Below are positions 41,939 through 50,040 of a stretch of 64,000 nt of DNA, one piece after another (the first letter of the stretch is position 1; every line of letters starts with the position of its first letter). Source of the DNA: QHVT01 sp036389275 (lineage in GTDB: Bacteria; Acidobacteriota; Thermoanaerobaculia; Gp7-AA8); contig DASVQE010000107.1 in NCBI GenBank assembly GCA_036389275.1, forward strand, positions 129,432-193,431, read 5' to 3'. The position numbers were made by a program, and so were the translations under genes. The notes below the pieces were generated by a model. That model was not told where the DNA came from and did no database searches. It worked only from the letters and a program-made list of their open reading frames with translations.

Positions 41939-44863
41939 CTACTGGTTCTCGGGGACCTGCGCAACTTCGGCGGCGGCGTTGGTGCGCGCGCGCTCGGCGG
42001 CCACGATCATCGGGATCAGGACCAGGCCGATGAAGACCATTCCGCGGTGGCGGAAGAGCGTGCCGAAGTTGGTGATGGTGTAGGCCAGCATGGCGGCAAT
42101 GACGCCGGTGGTGAGCACGGTGAGCAGCAGCGCCGGATTGCGCCAGGCGCCGCCGCGGAGCGCGGTGTAGAGCGCGAGAAAGGCGAAGAGGAGCACGGCG
42201 TCGAAGTAGAGGGTGTCGAGCTCGACGAAGAGCCACATGGCCCGTCCGCCGCCGCCGCCGACGCGGAAGAAGCCGAGCGCCTCGCCGATGGTGCGCGGCA
42301 GGACCATGGCCGACATGCCGACGAAGAGCTGCTTGACGGGCGAGGCTTTGGCCTCGTCGCGGAACGCCGGCGCGCCGCCGGTCTCGTCCGCGACGACGGC
42401 TGGTGCGGGCGCGGGCGCCGGAGCCGGCGTGGCCATGGTGGTGGTGACGGCGGCCGGTGCGGCCGCTTTCTCCGCTGCGGCGACGCTTGGCACGTGCGGC
42501 CTTTTGTGACGCTTCACCATTCGTTGCGCCGGCTGCGCGGCCGGTGCCGCGGTCTGTTCGGCGGCGGCTCGCTGTTCGGCCGCTGCGACCTGCTGGGCTG
42601 ACGCGATGTCTGTCTGCGACGGCTGGGCGTCGGCCGGTGGCGCGGCCGCGACTTGCGCCGCTGCCGGTTCGGCGACGGACGGCTGCGGCGTGGCGAGAGC
42701 TTCTTCTGCCGCGGCGTGCAGCGTCGCCGGTGCTTCCGGAGAAATCGGGCCTTGCGTGGCGGTCTGCTGGGCGGCGGACTGTTGCATAGCGACGGTCGCG
42801 GTCGTGGGCTGCGGCGCGGTCGTTTGCGCGGTTGCCTGCTGCGTCGCGGACGGTGCGGTCGTGGTGCGTTGCGCGGTGGCCTGCTGCGTTGAAGGTTGCG
42901 CCGTCGTGGTGCGTTGCGCGGTCGCCTGCTGCGTCGCGGGCTGCGCGGTGGTGGTGCGTTGCGCCGTTGCCTGCTGCGTTGACGACGGCGCGGTCGTCGT
43001 GCGTTGCGCGTTTGCCTGCTGCGTTGACGACTGCGCGGTCGTCGTGCGTTGCGCGGTCGCCTGCTGCGTTGACGGCTGCGCAGTCGTGGTGCGTTGCGCG
43101 GTCGCCTGCTGCGTCGCTGGCTGCGCGGTCGCAGTGCGTTGCGCCGTCGCCGGCGGAGTGGTGGCGGTGCGTTGCGCCGTAGCCTGCTGCGTTGAAGGCT
43201 GCGCCGTCGTGGTGCGTTGCGCCGTCGCCTGCTGCGTTGACGGCTGCGTAGTCGTCGTGCGCTGCGCGGTCGCCTGCTGCGTCGCCGGCTGCGCGGTCGT
43301 CGTGCGTTGCGCGGTCGCCTGCTGCGTCGCGGGCTGCGTGGTCGCGGTGTGTTGCGCCGTCGCCTGCTGCGTCGCGGGCGGCGTAGTCGTGGTGCGTTGC
43401 GCCGTCGCCTGCTGCGTCGCCGGCTGGACGGTCGTGGTGCGCTGCGCGGTCGCCTGCTGCGTCACGGGCTGCGTGGGCGCGGTGCGTTGCGCCGTCGCCT
43501 GCTGCGTCACTTCCGTCGTCGACGGACGCTGCTGCGCGATCGCCGTCGGTTGTTCAGTTGTCGGTGCAGCCGCGGCGGCCTGTTGCGTCGTTGCGGACGG
43601 CTGGGCCGGCGCGCTCGTCGCAGTCTGCGCGGACGCGTGCTCCACTGTCGGGATCGTGTCGGGCTGCGCCGATGCCTGCAGCGTCGGCGCGGTCGCTGCC
43701 GGTTCGCGATCCACCGGCCGCGTCGCGGCCACGCGCTCCGCGGCCTGCGGCGCGCGGCGCTCCGTACGCGGCGACCGTGCGTGCTCCGCGGCCACCGGCG
43801 TCTGCGCGGGCGTCACGGCGGCCGGCGGCGTCATCGCGGCGATGGCGGCCGGCGGCGCGGCGGGCGGCGGTGTGGTGGCGGCGGCGACCGCCGGCTTGGC
43901 CGGTGCGGCGTCGCCGCTGTCGATGTCGGTGTTGGCAGCAGTGCGCTTGAAGCCGCTGCGCGCGTGCGTGACGGTGAACGTCAGCGCCGCCGGAAGCTCG
44001 GCCAGGCTGTGCACCGAGGTGGCGGGCTTCACCACTTCCCACAGGAATGGCGGGATGTAGGCGCCGCCGCCGGCGTAGAAAGCGAAGATCAGCGCCGGAA
44101 AGAGCGCGATCGATGCCGCGGCCATCCGGAATGGCGCGCGCGTCCGCGTCAGCGACAGCAGGAAGAACACCGCCGAGCCGACCAGCAGCAGGAAGGCGAA
44201 ATACCAGCGGATGCCCGACATGCCGTACAGCAGCGCGACCAGCAGAATGGCCGCCACCGCCTTCATCCGCGCGCGCACGCTGTCCTGCTGCCAGCGGAAG
44301 GCGCAGAGGACGAAGAGCGCGACGAGAAACAGGAACAGCACGTCCTTGAGCGGCTGCAGCGTCCAGAGGATGAGCGACGGCGAGAGGCTCAGCGCGGCGA
44401 CCGCCGCGGTGGTGGTGCGCGTCGAGCGCGGGAAGAGCGCCACCAGCACCGCGCAGGTGCCGAGGTAGGCCAGGAGATTCACCAGCAACCCGACCGGCGC
44501 GACCGGTCCGAAGATGGTGATGAAGAGCGCCAGCAGCTTGACGAAGAACGCCGCCGCAGCCTGACTCGGGTATTCGAGGATCGCCTTCAATCCGAGGTCG
44601 GCCAGGCTGGCCGCGCTGCGAAAGTACGTGCGCGCGTCCCACGCGTAGAACCAGAAGCCGTTGTCGTCTTCCAGTCCCGCGGGAATGCGGAACGGCAGGT
44701 ACGACAGCCAGAAGAGCAGCAATCCGAATCCCGCGCGCGCCAGAAATCCGATGGCGGTGAAGAGCGCGATCCAGGGGCCGGTCCGCGCCGACCGCTGCCA
44801 GAGTCGATAGAGGCCGAGGCCGGCGAGAGGCAGCAGTGCTGTCTGAAGGATCGCGATGAGCAT
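41939..44863 (-). CDS. Polymerase-like membrane protein with giant Thr/Gln/Ala repeat insert
   Basis: The 974-residue protein has about 8 transmembrane helices before residue 300 and about 3 after 840. Shared signatures with the protein at 50041-51381 are LLFWLSYL, FWFYAWDARTYFRSA (70-84), SLILWTLQPLKD (163-174), GGGRAMWLFVELDTLYF and FGTLFRHRGM, so the two are paralogues. Here about 530 residues (311-838) are inserted in the loop: low-complexity Ala/Pro/Thr sequence enclosing 15-residue repeats (453-688). The S/Q-x-L-K-D motif occurs in Wzy/EpsG-like families, so a role in glycan polymerisation or export is plausible but unproven. Confidence 0.8.
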   Translation of the reverse strand: MLIAILQTALLPLAGLGLYRLWQRSARTGPWIALFTAIGFLARAGFGLLLFWLSYLPFRIPAGLEDDNGFWFYAWDARTYFRSAASLADLGLKAILEYPSQAAAAFFVKLLALFITIFGPVAPVGLLVNLLAYLGTCAVLVALFPRSTRTTTAAVAALSLSPSLILWTLQPLKDVLFLFLVALFVLCAFRWQQDSVRARMKAVAAILLVALLYGMSGIRWYFAFLLLVGSAVFFLLSLTRTRAPFRMAAASIALFPALIFAFYAGGGAYIPPFLWEVVKPATSVHSLAELPAALTFTVTHARSGFKRTAANTDIDSGDAAPAKPAVAAATTPPPAAPPAAIAAMTPPAAVTPAQTPVAAEHARSPRTERRAPQAAERVAATRPVDREPAATAPTLQASAQPDTIPTVEHASAQTATSAPAQPSATTQQAAAAAPTTEQPTAIAQQRPSTTEVTQQATAQRTAPTQPVTQQATAQRTTTVQPATQQATAQRTTTTPPATQQATAQHTATTQPATQQATAQRTTTAQPATQQATAQRTTTTQPSTQQATAQRTTTAQPSTQQATAQRTATTPPATAQRTATAQPATQQATAQRTTTAQPSTQQATAQRTTTAQSSTQQANAQRTTTAPSSTQQATAQRTTTAQPATQQATAQRTTTAQPSTQQATAQRTTTAPSATQQATAQTTAPQPTTATVAMQQSAAQQTATQGPISPEAPATLHAAAEEALATPQPSVAEPAAAQVAAAPPADAQPSQTDIASAQQVAAAEQRAAAEQTAAPAAQPAQRMVKRHKRPHVPSVAAAEKAAAPAAVTTTMATPAPAPAPAPAVVADETGGAPAFRDEAKASPVKQLFVGMSAMVLPRTIGEALGFFRVGGGGGRAMWLFVELDTLYFDAVLLFAFLALYTALRGGAWRNPALLLTVLTTGVIAAMLAYTITNFGTLFRHRGMVFIGLVLIPMIVAAERARTNAAAEVAQVPENQ
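42803..43507 (-). repeat. Tandem 45-bp repeats coding a 15-residue unit
   Basis: About 15 full copies, one 11-residue truncated copy and a degenerate last copy of the unit TQQATAQRTTTAQPA are visible, with variation mainly at positions 9-15 (TTT/TAT, AQ/TQ/TP, PA/PS/SS). Codon-level similarity is high (GCGTTGCGC and CCTGCTGCGT recur on the plus strand every 45 bases), so expansion by slippage or unequal recombination is likely. The reading frame is kept throughout. Confidence 0.92.
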
Positions 44864-44969
44864 GCGGGTATCGGTGTGACGTTACGGGATTGTGTCGAAT
44901 TCCCGCGGCGAGGCGATTGTCGCTGCTTCTGTCGGTCACGAGCAAGCGCGGCGGCACTGCGCAGCGGAG

Positions 44970-45737
44970 TCAGCCGCGCGTACAGACCGCCACGAGCACA
45001 TGCGCGTGCTCGATGCCGTCGCGCTCATAGACGAAGTCGCGCTCGCCCGGATGGAACGACACGCCGCGCCAGGCGCGCCACAACGGCTCGCGCAGCGCAC
45101 GCGGCAGCCGCGCCGCGACCTTCCAGAGCAGCGCCACCATCTGCTCGCCGCGCGTGCGCGGCGGCGGCTCCGGACCTTCCCAATACGGACAAGGCCGGAA
45201 CGCCGGAGCGGGCCGCTGCCCGACGAGGTCGACGGAGTCAAAGTGCGCGCGCAAGGCGTCGCCGAGCTCGTGCGGCGTGAACTCGCGCACGTGAAACGGA
45301 TTGCGTGGAACGCCATTGACCGGCTTCGTGTGCAAGGCATTCGGCGTCGACAGCACCAGCGTGCCGCCGGGCCGCAGGATGCGCCGCAACTCGCCGAGAA
45401 ATGCGTCGTAGTCGGGGATGTGCTCGACGGTCTCGAACGAGGTGACCACCTCGCACATGCCGTCGCGCAGCGGCAGCCGCGTGCCGTCGCCCTGGCAGAA
45501 GAGCACGCGCTGGCGCGGCTTGCATTGCAGCAGCGCGTCCCACGAGAGGTCGAAGCCGATCACGCCGCGCGCGCCGGCGTCGCGCAGGATCGAAGCGCCG
45601 CTGCCGACGCCGCAGGCGATGTCGACCACCTCTTTACCGGCGACATAGGGCGCCGCATGAAAATAGCGGCTGCGATGTTCGGCGGCCTGCGGAGAATCGT
45701 GCTCCAGTGCGGCTCGCTCGGCGGGACCGGGTGTCAT
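44970..45737 (-). CDS. Class I SAM methyltransferase
   Basis: The 255-residue protein (from ATG 45737) has an N-terminal HRSRYFHAAPYVAGKEVVDIACGVGSGASIL containing SAM motif I, GDGTRLPLRDG, the SFETVEHIPD post-II region and LRPGGTLVLSTPN. It is a typical glycan-cluster methyltransferase with an unknown acceptor. An upstream in-frame start at 45776 would add 13 residues, but it lies upstream of the bidirectional -10 used here, so the shorter start is preferred. Confidence 0.88.
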   Translation of the reverse strand: MTPGPAERAALEHDSPQAAEHRSRYFHAAPYVAGKEVVDIACGVGSGASILRDAGARGVIGFDLSWDALLQCKPRQRVLFCQGDGTRLPLRDGMCEVVTSFETVEHIPDYDAFLGELRRILRPGGTLVLSTPNALHTKPVNGVPRNPFHVREFTPHELGDALRAHFDSVDLVGQRPAPAFRPCPYWEGPEPPPRTRGEQMVALLWKVAARLPRALREPLWRAWRGVSFHPGERDFVYERDGIEHAHVLVAVCTRG

Positions 45738-45765
45738 CGTCGAATCCGCAAGGCGCGGCGCGGCG

Positions 45766-45772
45766 TAGACTA
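45766..45772. promoter_or_regulatory. Symmetric bidirectional -10 between two methyltransferase genes
   Basis: TAGACTA gives TAGACT on the plus strand (45766-45771) and TAGTCT on the minus strand (45772-45767). The divergent starts are at 45788 (+) and 45737 (-), both downstream at promoter-like distances. Confidence 0.45.
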
Positions 45773-45787
45773 CCATGCGACGCGCAA

Positions 45788-46546
45788 ATGCTTCCGCAAT
45801 ACCGCCCCAGTGCCAGCCTGCGCGAATCCGATCTCACCATGCCGCGGCGCAAGCCGCGCTCGATCGCGTCGTCGCTGGTCTTCCGCGGCGTGAATGCATT
45901 GCGCGCAATCGGTTTCGAGCCGCTGCTGCTCCGCGTGCTGCTCAAAGGAGCCTGGCTGTTCTGGCGGCTCGCCTACGAGATCAGTTCCGTGCGTTTCGGC
46001 GATGCGTTCGAGACGGCCACGCGCGGCGTCACTGCCGACCTCTTGCGCCGCACGATTCCTCCCGGCGCCACCGTCCTCGACCTCGGATGCGGCAACGGCC
46101 GGCTCTCGCGGATGGCCGCGCCGCTCAGCGCGCGCGTGATCGGCGTCGACATGTCTCCGTCGAACATCGCCCGCGCCCACGCACTCGGCGTGCCGGCGAA
46201 TGTGGAGTACGTCGCCGGCAACGGCTTCGAGCTCGCGGCGCAGCGGCATTACGACGTGGTGCTGCTCGTCCACGTGCTCGAGCATCTCGACCGTCCCGAC
46301 GAGGTGCTCTCGCTCCTCCGCGACCACTCCTCGGCATTGGTCGTCGAGGTGCCGAATTTCGAGGCCGATCCACTGAACTCCGTGCGCGCGACCGTCGGCT
46401 CGCCGTTCTACGCCGACGCCGATCACGTGCGCGAATACACGCCGCGCGTCCTGCGCGAACAGTTGGAGCGCAATGGATTCCGCGTGGTCGAAGAGGAAAT
46501 TCGCGGCGCCTCGATCATCGCGGTCGGGAAGACGACGCCGGCCTGA
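45788..46546 (+). CDS. Class I SAM methyltransferase
   Basis: The 252-residue protein has an Arg-rich N-terminus and a hydrophobic helix (about 40-60), then motif I VLDLGCGNGRLSRMA, GVDMSPSNIARAH, VHVLEHLDRPDEVL and VVEVPNFEADPLN. The methyl acceptor is probably a sugar of the polysaccharide. ATG 45839 is an alternative start giving 235 residues. The 3' end overlaps the convergent flippase gene by 32 bases. Confidence 0.87.
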   Translation: MLPQYRPSASLRESDLTMPRRKPRSIASSLVFRGVNALRAIGFEPLLLRVLLKGAWLFWRLAYEISSVRFGDAFETATRGVTADLLRRTIPPGATVLDLGCGNGRLSRMAAPLSARVIGVDMSPSNIARAHALGVPANVEYVAGNGFELAAQRHYDVVLLVHVLEHLDRPDEVLSLLRDHSSALVVEVPNFEADPLNSVRATVGSPFYADADHVREYTPRVLREQLERNGFRVVEEEIRGASIIAVGKTTPA

Positions 46547-48083
46547 CGCGCAGCAGGCGCAGCGCGAGGGCGCGCACGCGGCTCGTGGCGAGCACCGCCG
46601 CGATCGTGCAGGCGGCGAAGATGGCCACGAGCTCGAAGAGCGTCAGCAGCGCGCCGTGCGGCCACGGCAGCCAGAGCCGCGCCGGAATCAGCAGCGCAGC
46701 GATGGCCAGCAGCGGCTTGGCGAGATCGTCGACATACCAGCGCCACATCTCCCGCGGCAGGAAATAGCGATGCGTCAGCGGCACCGCGCCGAGGAGATGA
46801 AACGCGCCGACCGACGCCCACACGAGTGCGGCGCCGGGCGCGCCGTAGCGCGGCGCGACGAACATCATCGCCGGCACGATGAACGCGGCCGCGGCGAGAT
46901 TCACCTGCGTCATGACCTGCGGCCGTCCGCCGGCCGAGGCGAGATAGCCGGAGACGCTGACGACGGCCACGAGCGCGGTTGCGCAGACGAGAATCGTGGC
47001 GATGATGCTGCCGTTCGCCGCGGCGGCGGGATTGCGCGTCCACAGACGCAGGATCACCGGCGCGAATGCCGCCAGGAGCGCGGAGCCCGGCAGGACCAGC
47101 ACGGCCGCGGCCTGCGTGGTCGTGTGATAGAGCGCGGCCATCTCCTCTTCATTGCGCGTTTCGAAGAGGCGCGTGAAGCGTGGAAAAACGGCGGTATTGA
47201 GCGGATTGGAGACGAGCAGCGGCGCCTGTGCGAGCGTCGCCGCCAATGCGTAATAGCCGAATGCAGCCAGCGGCAGAATGCCGCTCAGCAGGATTTTGTC
47301 GATGTTCGCCAGAAACATGTTCAAGACGAGCGCCGATGAAACCCGCAATGCGTAAGGCCACTCCTCCCGCAATAAGTCTCTCCGGAACTGCGGAAGGACG
47401 TCCGCGCGCAACGAACGCCACGCGAAAAATGCCAGCGTCGCCGTCAACGCCGCGGTGGCCACCGCCTGCCAGGCGAAAAACACCTGAATGGCGGGCGCGA
47501 TGACGATCAGTACGAGCACGGCGCCGAGGCCGCGGATCGTACCGAGGGTGATCATCACCCCGTTCATCACCACCTGCCGGTCGAGGCCGAGGAGCGCGGC
47601 GCGATAGAGCGAGACCGGAAAGGCAAAGGCATTGACCAGACCCATGAGCCGCACGGCCATCACCACAGTCGCCAGCGGCAGCGCGCCGGGACGGATCCAA
47701 TAGCGCGCAATCGGTCCGGCCGCGAAGAAGATCGCCGCGCCGAGAATCGCCGCCACGCTCCAGTACACCACTTCCACGCTGCGCAGCAGATCGCGTTGCG
47801 CGCGCGCGGCGTCGGGCTTCACGGAAAGGCGCGCCATGCCGCGCGTCACAGTGAGGCCGAGGCCGAGATCGAAGATCGTCAGCGAGGTCTGGATGACCGT
47901 GTAGAGGCCGACCAGCGCATACGCTTCAATGCCGAGGTAGCGGAGATAGAGCGGGACGAGCGCAATACCGAGGAGCGAGGCCCAGGCGGTGCCGGCGAGA
48001 TTGGCGGCCGCGTTCCAGCGCAAACGGCTCGGAGGCACGATCGCGGGCGCCGGAAGCGAGGCTTCCGCCGGCGCGTCACTCAC
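46515..48083 (-). CDS. Wzx-type polysaccharide flippase
   Basis: The 522-residue protein has about 12-14 transmembrane helices and the MOP-superfamily polysaccharide transporter pattern: N-terminal NLAGTAWASLLGIALVPLYLRYLGIEAYAL and SLTIFDLGLGLTVTRGMAR, with charged DLGL and PRFTRLF turns. It would move undecaprenyl-linked repeat units to the periplasmic face. It overlaps the next methyltransferase by ATGA. A second flippase at 52626-54077 belongs to a different subgroup. Confidence 0.92.
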   Translation of the reverse strand: MSDAPAEASLPAPAIVPPSRLRWNAAANLAGTAWASLLGIALVPLYLRYLGIEAYALVGLYTVIQTSLTIFDLGLGLTVTRGMARLSVKPDAARAQRDLLRSVEVVYWSVAAILGAAIFFAAGPIARYWIRPGALPLATVVMAVRLMGLVNAFAFPVSLYRAALLGLDRQVVMNGVMITLGTIRGLGAVLVLIVIAPAIQVFFAWQAVATAALTATLAFFAWRSLRADVLPQFRRDLLREEWPYALRVSSALVLNMFLANIDKILLSGILPLAAFGYYALAATLAQAPLLVSNPLNTAVFPRFTRLFETRNEEEMAALYHTTTQAAAVLVLPGSALLAAFAPVILRLWTRNPAAAANGSIIATILVCATALVAVVSVSGYLASAGGRPQVMTQVNLAAAAFIVPAMMFVAPRYGAPGAALVWASVGAFHLLGAVPLTHRYFLPREMWRWYVDDLAKPLLAIAALLIPARLWLPWPHGALLTLFELVAIFAACTIAAVLATSRVRALALRLLRVRPASSSRPR

Positions 48084-49183
48084 CGCCGCTTGCCCTGACG
48101 CGCGACCACGGCGATGTGATACGGCATCACCGGCAGGAGCAGTTTATTGAGGACGAACGAGGTCATGCTGCCGATGACCGGCCATTGAAAGGCGCCGTGA
48201 ATGACGCGCCGCAACAGCGTCTTGCGCGCCGTCTGCGGCAGGCGCCGCGGCAGAAAATAAATCGGCACCTTGCGCTCGCCCGCCGCGCGAAACATCCGCC
48301 GCAATTTCCAGAGCGACAGCAGATCGGTCCCATATTCGGCATTGAGGCCGCGCGTGAGCGGAATGAGCCGGCGGCGCAATGCCTTCGGAAAAATCCCGAA
48401 CAGCGGCAGCCGGAAATGCGGCTCGGCGCTCAATGGATAGCGGTTCGGCGACAGGCAAACATACGTGCCGCGCTCCGAGATCACCCGCAAAGCCTCGGCC
48501 ACCATGCGATCCGGGCGGTCCACATGCTCGATCACGCCGGCCTCATGGACGAAGTCGAACACCTGATCACGAAACGGCAGCGCCGTGGCGTCGCCGCGCA
48601 CGTAAATCACTTTGTCGCCGACGCCCGTTTCCGCCGTCAGCTTCGTCCCCATCACCAGATTGACGAGCGAGCAGTCGAGAAAGACCACCGAGTCGAACAG
48701 CCGGCCGAAGGACGGCAGATGCAGACCATGTCCGCCGCCCGCTTCCAGCGCCACGGCGCCGCCGACCGGCGGCAACCCGCGATCCTGCAGGTGCGGATTC
48801 ACTTTGTTGAGAATGGCGTCGCCGGCGCTCAAGGCCACTTCGCTTTCGGCGCGCGCATAACTCTCATTGAAGCGCCGCACCGCCGCGGCCTGCAGCGCGC
48901 TCCGCGCTTCCATGCCGGCGTCGTCGTCGGCCAGCCGCTGCTGCAAGGCGCGGAACGACATCCGCTCGAGGTCGGGCTGTAATGCGATCGCCTTCGCCTC
49001 GTCTTCCTTCAGGTCGAACGAGCCGCCGGCGGCGGATTGCAGTTCTTTTTGATTGAAGAGAAAGTCGATGGCGCCGAGGCGGCGGACGGCGACGACTCCG
49101 TGCGCGACGCACGTGAGGTCCGCACCATCGGTCAGCGGGCCTTTACACGTGGGACAGGCCAGCAGTTGCAGGGCATCGATCAT
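48080..49183 (-). CDS. Zinc-ribbon SAM methyltransferase
   Basis: The 367-residue protein begins at ATG 49183 with a Trm112-like zinc ribbon (Cys10, Cys13, Cys25; a fourth ligand is not obvious). After a helical linker the methyltransferase core follows with VALEAGGGHGLHLPSFG, in which the usual Asp-x-Gly-x-Gly is Glu-Ala-Gly-Gly-Gly-x-Gly, then FLDCS, GDATALPF and VIEHVDRP. A C-terminal basic region has hydrophobic stretches. It is part of a run of methyltransferase genes in the polysaccharide cluster. Confidence 0.83.
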   Translation of the reverse strand: MIDALQLLACPTCKGPLTDGADLTCVAHGVVAVRRLGAIDFLFNQKELQSAAGGSFDLKEDEAKAIALQPDLERMSFRALQQRLADDDAGMEARSALQAAAVRRFNESYARAESEVALSAGDAILNKVNPHLQDRGLPPVGGAVALEAGGGHGLHLPSFGRLFDSVVFLDCSLVNLVMGTKLTAETGVGDKVIYVRGDATALPFRDQVFDFVHEAGVIEHVDRPDRMVAEALRVISERGTYVCLSPNRYPLSAEPHFRLPLFGIFPKALRRRLIPLTRGLNAEYGTDLLSLWKLRRMFRAAGERKVPIYFLPRRLPQTARKTLLRRVIHGAFQWPVIGSMTSFVLNKLLLPVMPYHIAVVARQGKRR

Positions 49184-49184
49184 G

Positions 49185-50024
49185 TCAGCGTTTGAATCCG
49201 ACCGCGCACCAGAACGGCGCCGTTTCACTGAAGCGGATTCCATCCAGTCCGGCCTCGCGCATCATGGTCTCGATCTGCTTGCGCGTGAAGCGCTGCTCGA
49301 GACGCGTGCCGAAGCGGTCGAGGACGTCCGTGCGCATCACGTAGAAACTCCGCTTCCTGTAATAGCTCAGCGGCATGTGCTCGACGTTCATGCCGAGGCG
49401 CTCGAGCAGCCGGCCGAAGCGCGCCAGCGGCCAGTAGACCAGGCCGGCGAGCAGTTGGCTGAGGAAATAGCGCAGCACGTGCGGCGTGCGCGAGATGAAA
49501 AACCGCAATGGATTGGAGAGGTGCCACACCAGGCGGAACCACATCGGCCGGTTGTCGAAGGCGTAATAGAGATAGACGAGCATCGGCCCGCCGCGCTTGA
49601 GCTTGGCCGCGCAACTGCGCAGACCGGCGGCGGTGTCGGGCACGTGATGCAGGACGCCGAGGCTGTAGACGAAGTCGACCGACTCATCGCCGACCGGAAG
49701 GTCGTCGACGGTTGCGACGTGCACTTCCGCATTCGGATATTCGGAGAGGTTTTTCCTGGCGACATCCGCGGCCTCGCTGCTGGCGTCGATGCACAACAGC
49801 CGGGCCACACGCGGCGCGACGAAGCGCGCCCACCGTCCGCTGCCGCAACCCACGTCGAGGCCGACCGCATCGCCCGGCAGCGCCTCCCACGGGAAAATGT
49901 GAAAGTAGGCGTCGAAGAGCTCGCGCAACTCGGTCTGAGCGAGCACCGGCGTCTGATCGAAGCGGCGCCACTCGTCGCCGAATCCGGAGACGACCGACTC
50001 GTCGACGTTCCTGGCCCGCTTCAT
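49185..50024 (-). CDS. Class I SAM methyltransferase
   Basis: The 279-residue protein has GLDVGCGSGRWARFVAP as motif I, CIDASSEAADVA, YSLGVLHHVPDT and a C-terminal half with helix-rich segments (VWHLSNPLRFFISRTPHVLRY) and a RKQIETMMREAGL end. This resembles the methyltransferase at 39959-41035 without its zinc ribbon. A ribosome site AGGAGAG is 8 nt before the ATG. The next gene follows after one base. Confidence 0.88.
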   Translation of the reverse strand: MKRARNVDESVVSGFGDEWRRFDQTPVLAQTELRELFDAYFHIFPWEALPGDAVGLDVGCGSGRWARFVAPRVARLLCIDASSEAADVARKNLSEYPNAEVHVATVDDLPVGDESVDFVYSLGVLHHVPDTAAGLRSCAAKLKRGGPMLVYLYYAFDNRPMWFRLVWHLSNPLRFFISRTPHVLRYFLSQLLAGLVYWPLARFGRLLERLGMNVEHMPLSYYRKRSFYVMRTDVLDRFGTRLEQRFTRKQIETMMREAGLDGIRFSETAPFWCAVGFKR

Positions 50025-50040
50025 CGCGCGCTCTCCTGCA

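Noticed and set aside
40366..42236. Long N-terminal extension of the GT4 protein ending at 38781
   Set aside because: The upstream part overlaps the zinc-ribbon methyltransferase and GT2 genes in other frames; the ATG at 39962 with ATGA overlap gives a normal GT4 length.
40064..42601. An 845-codon plus-strand open frame opposite methyltransferase, GT2 and repeat-protein genes
   Set aside because: It is a shadow of real minus-strand genes with no recognisable domain.
42803..43507. Possible CRISPR array
   Set aside because: The repeats are 45 bases directly abutting with no unique spacers, keep a reading frame, and have no cas genes nearby.
42606..44060. A cysteine-rich repetitive plus-strand frame (units like CAVACCVAGCAVVVR) opposite the Thr/Gln repeats
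   Set aside because: It is the complement of the 45-bp repeats; the minus-strand frame is supported by a membrane core shared with a paralogue at 50041-51381, this one is not.
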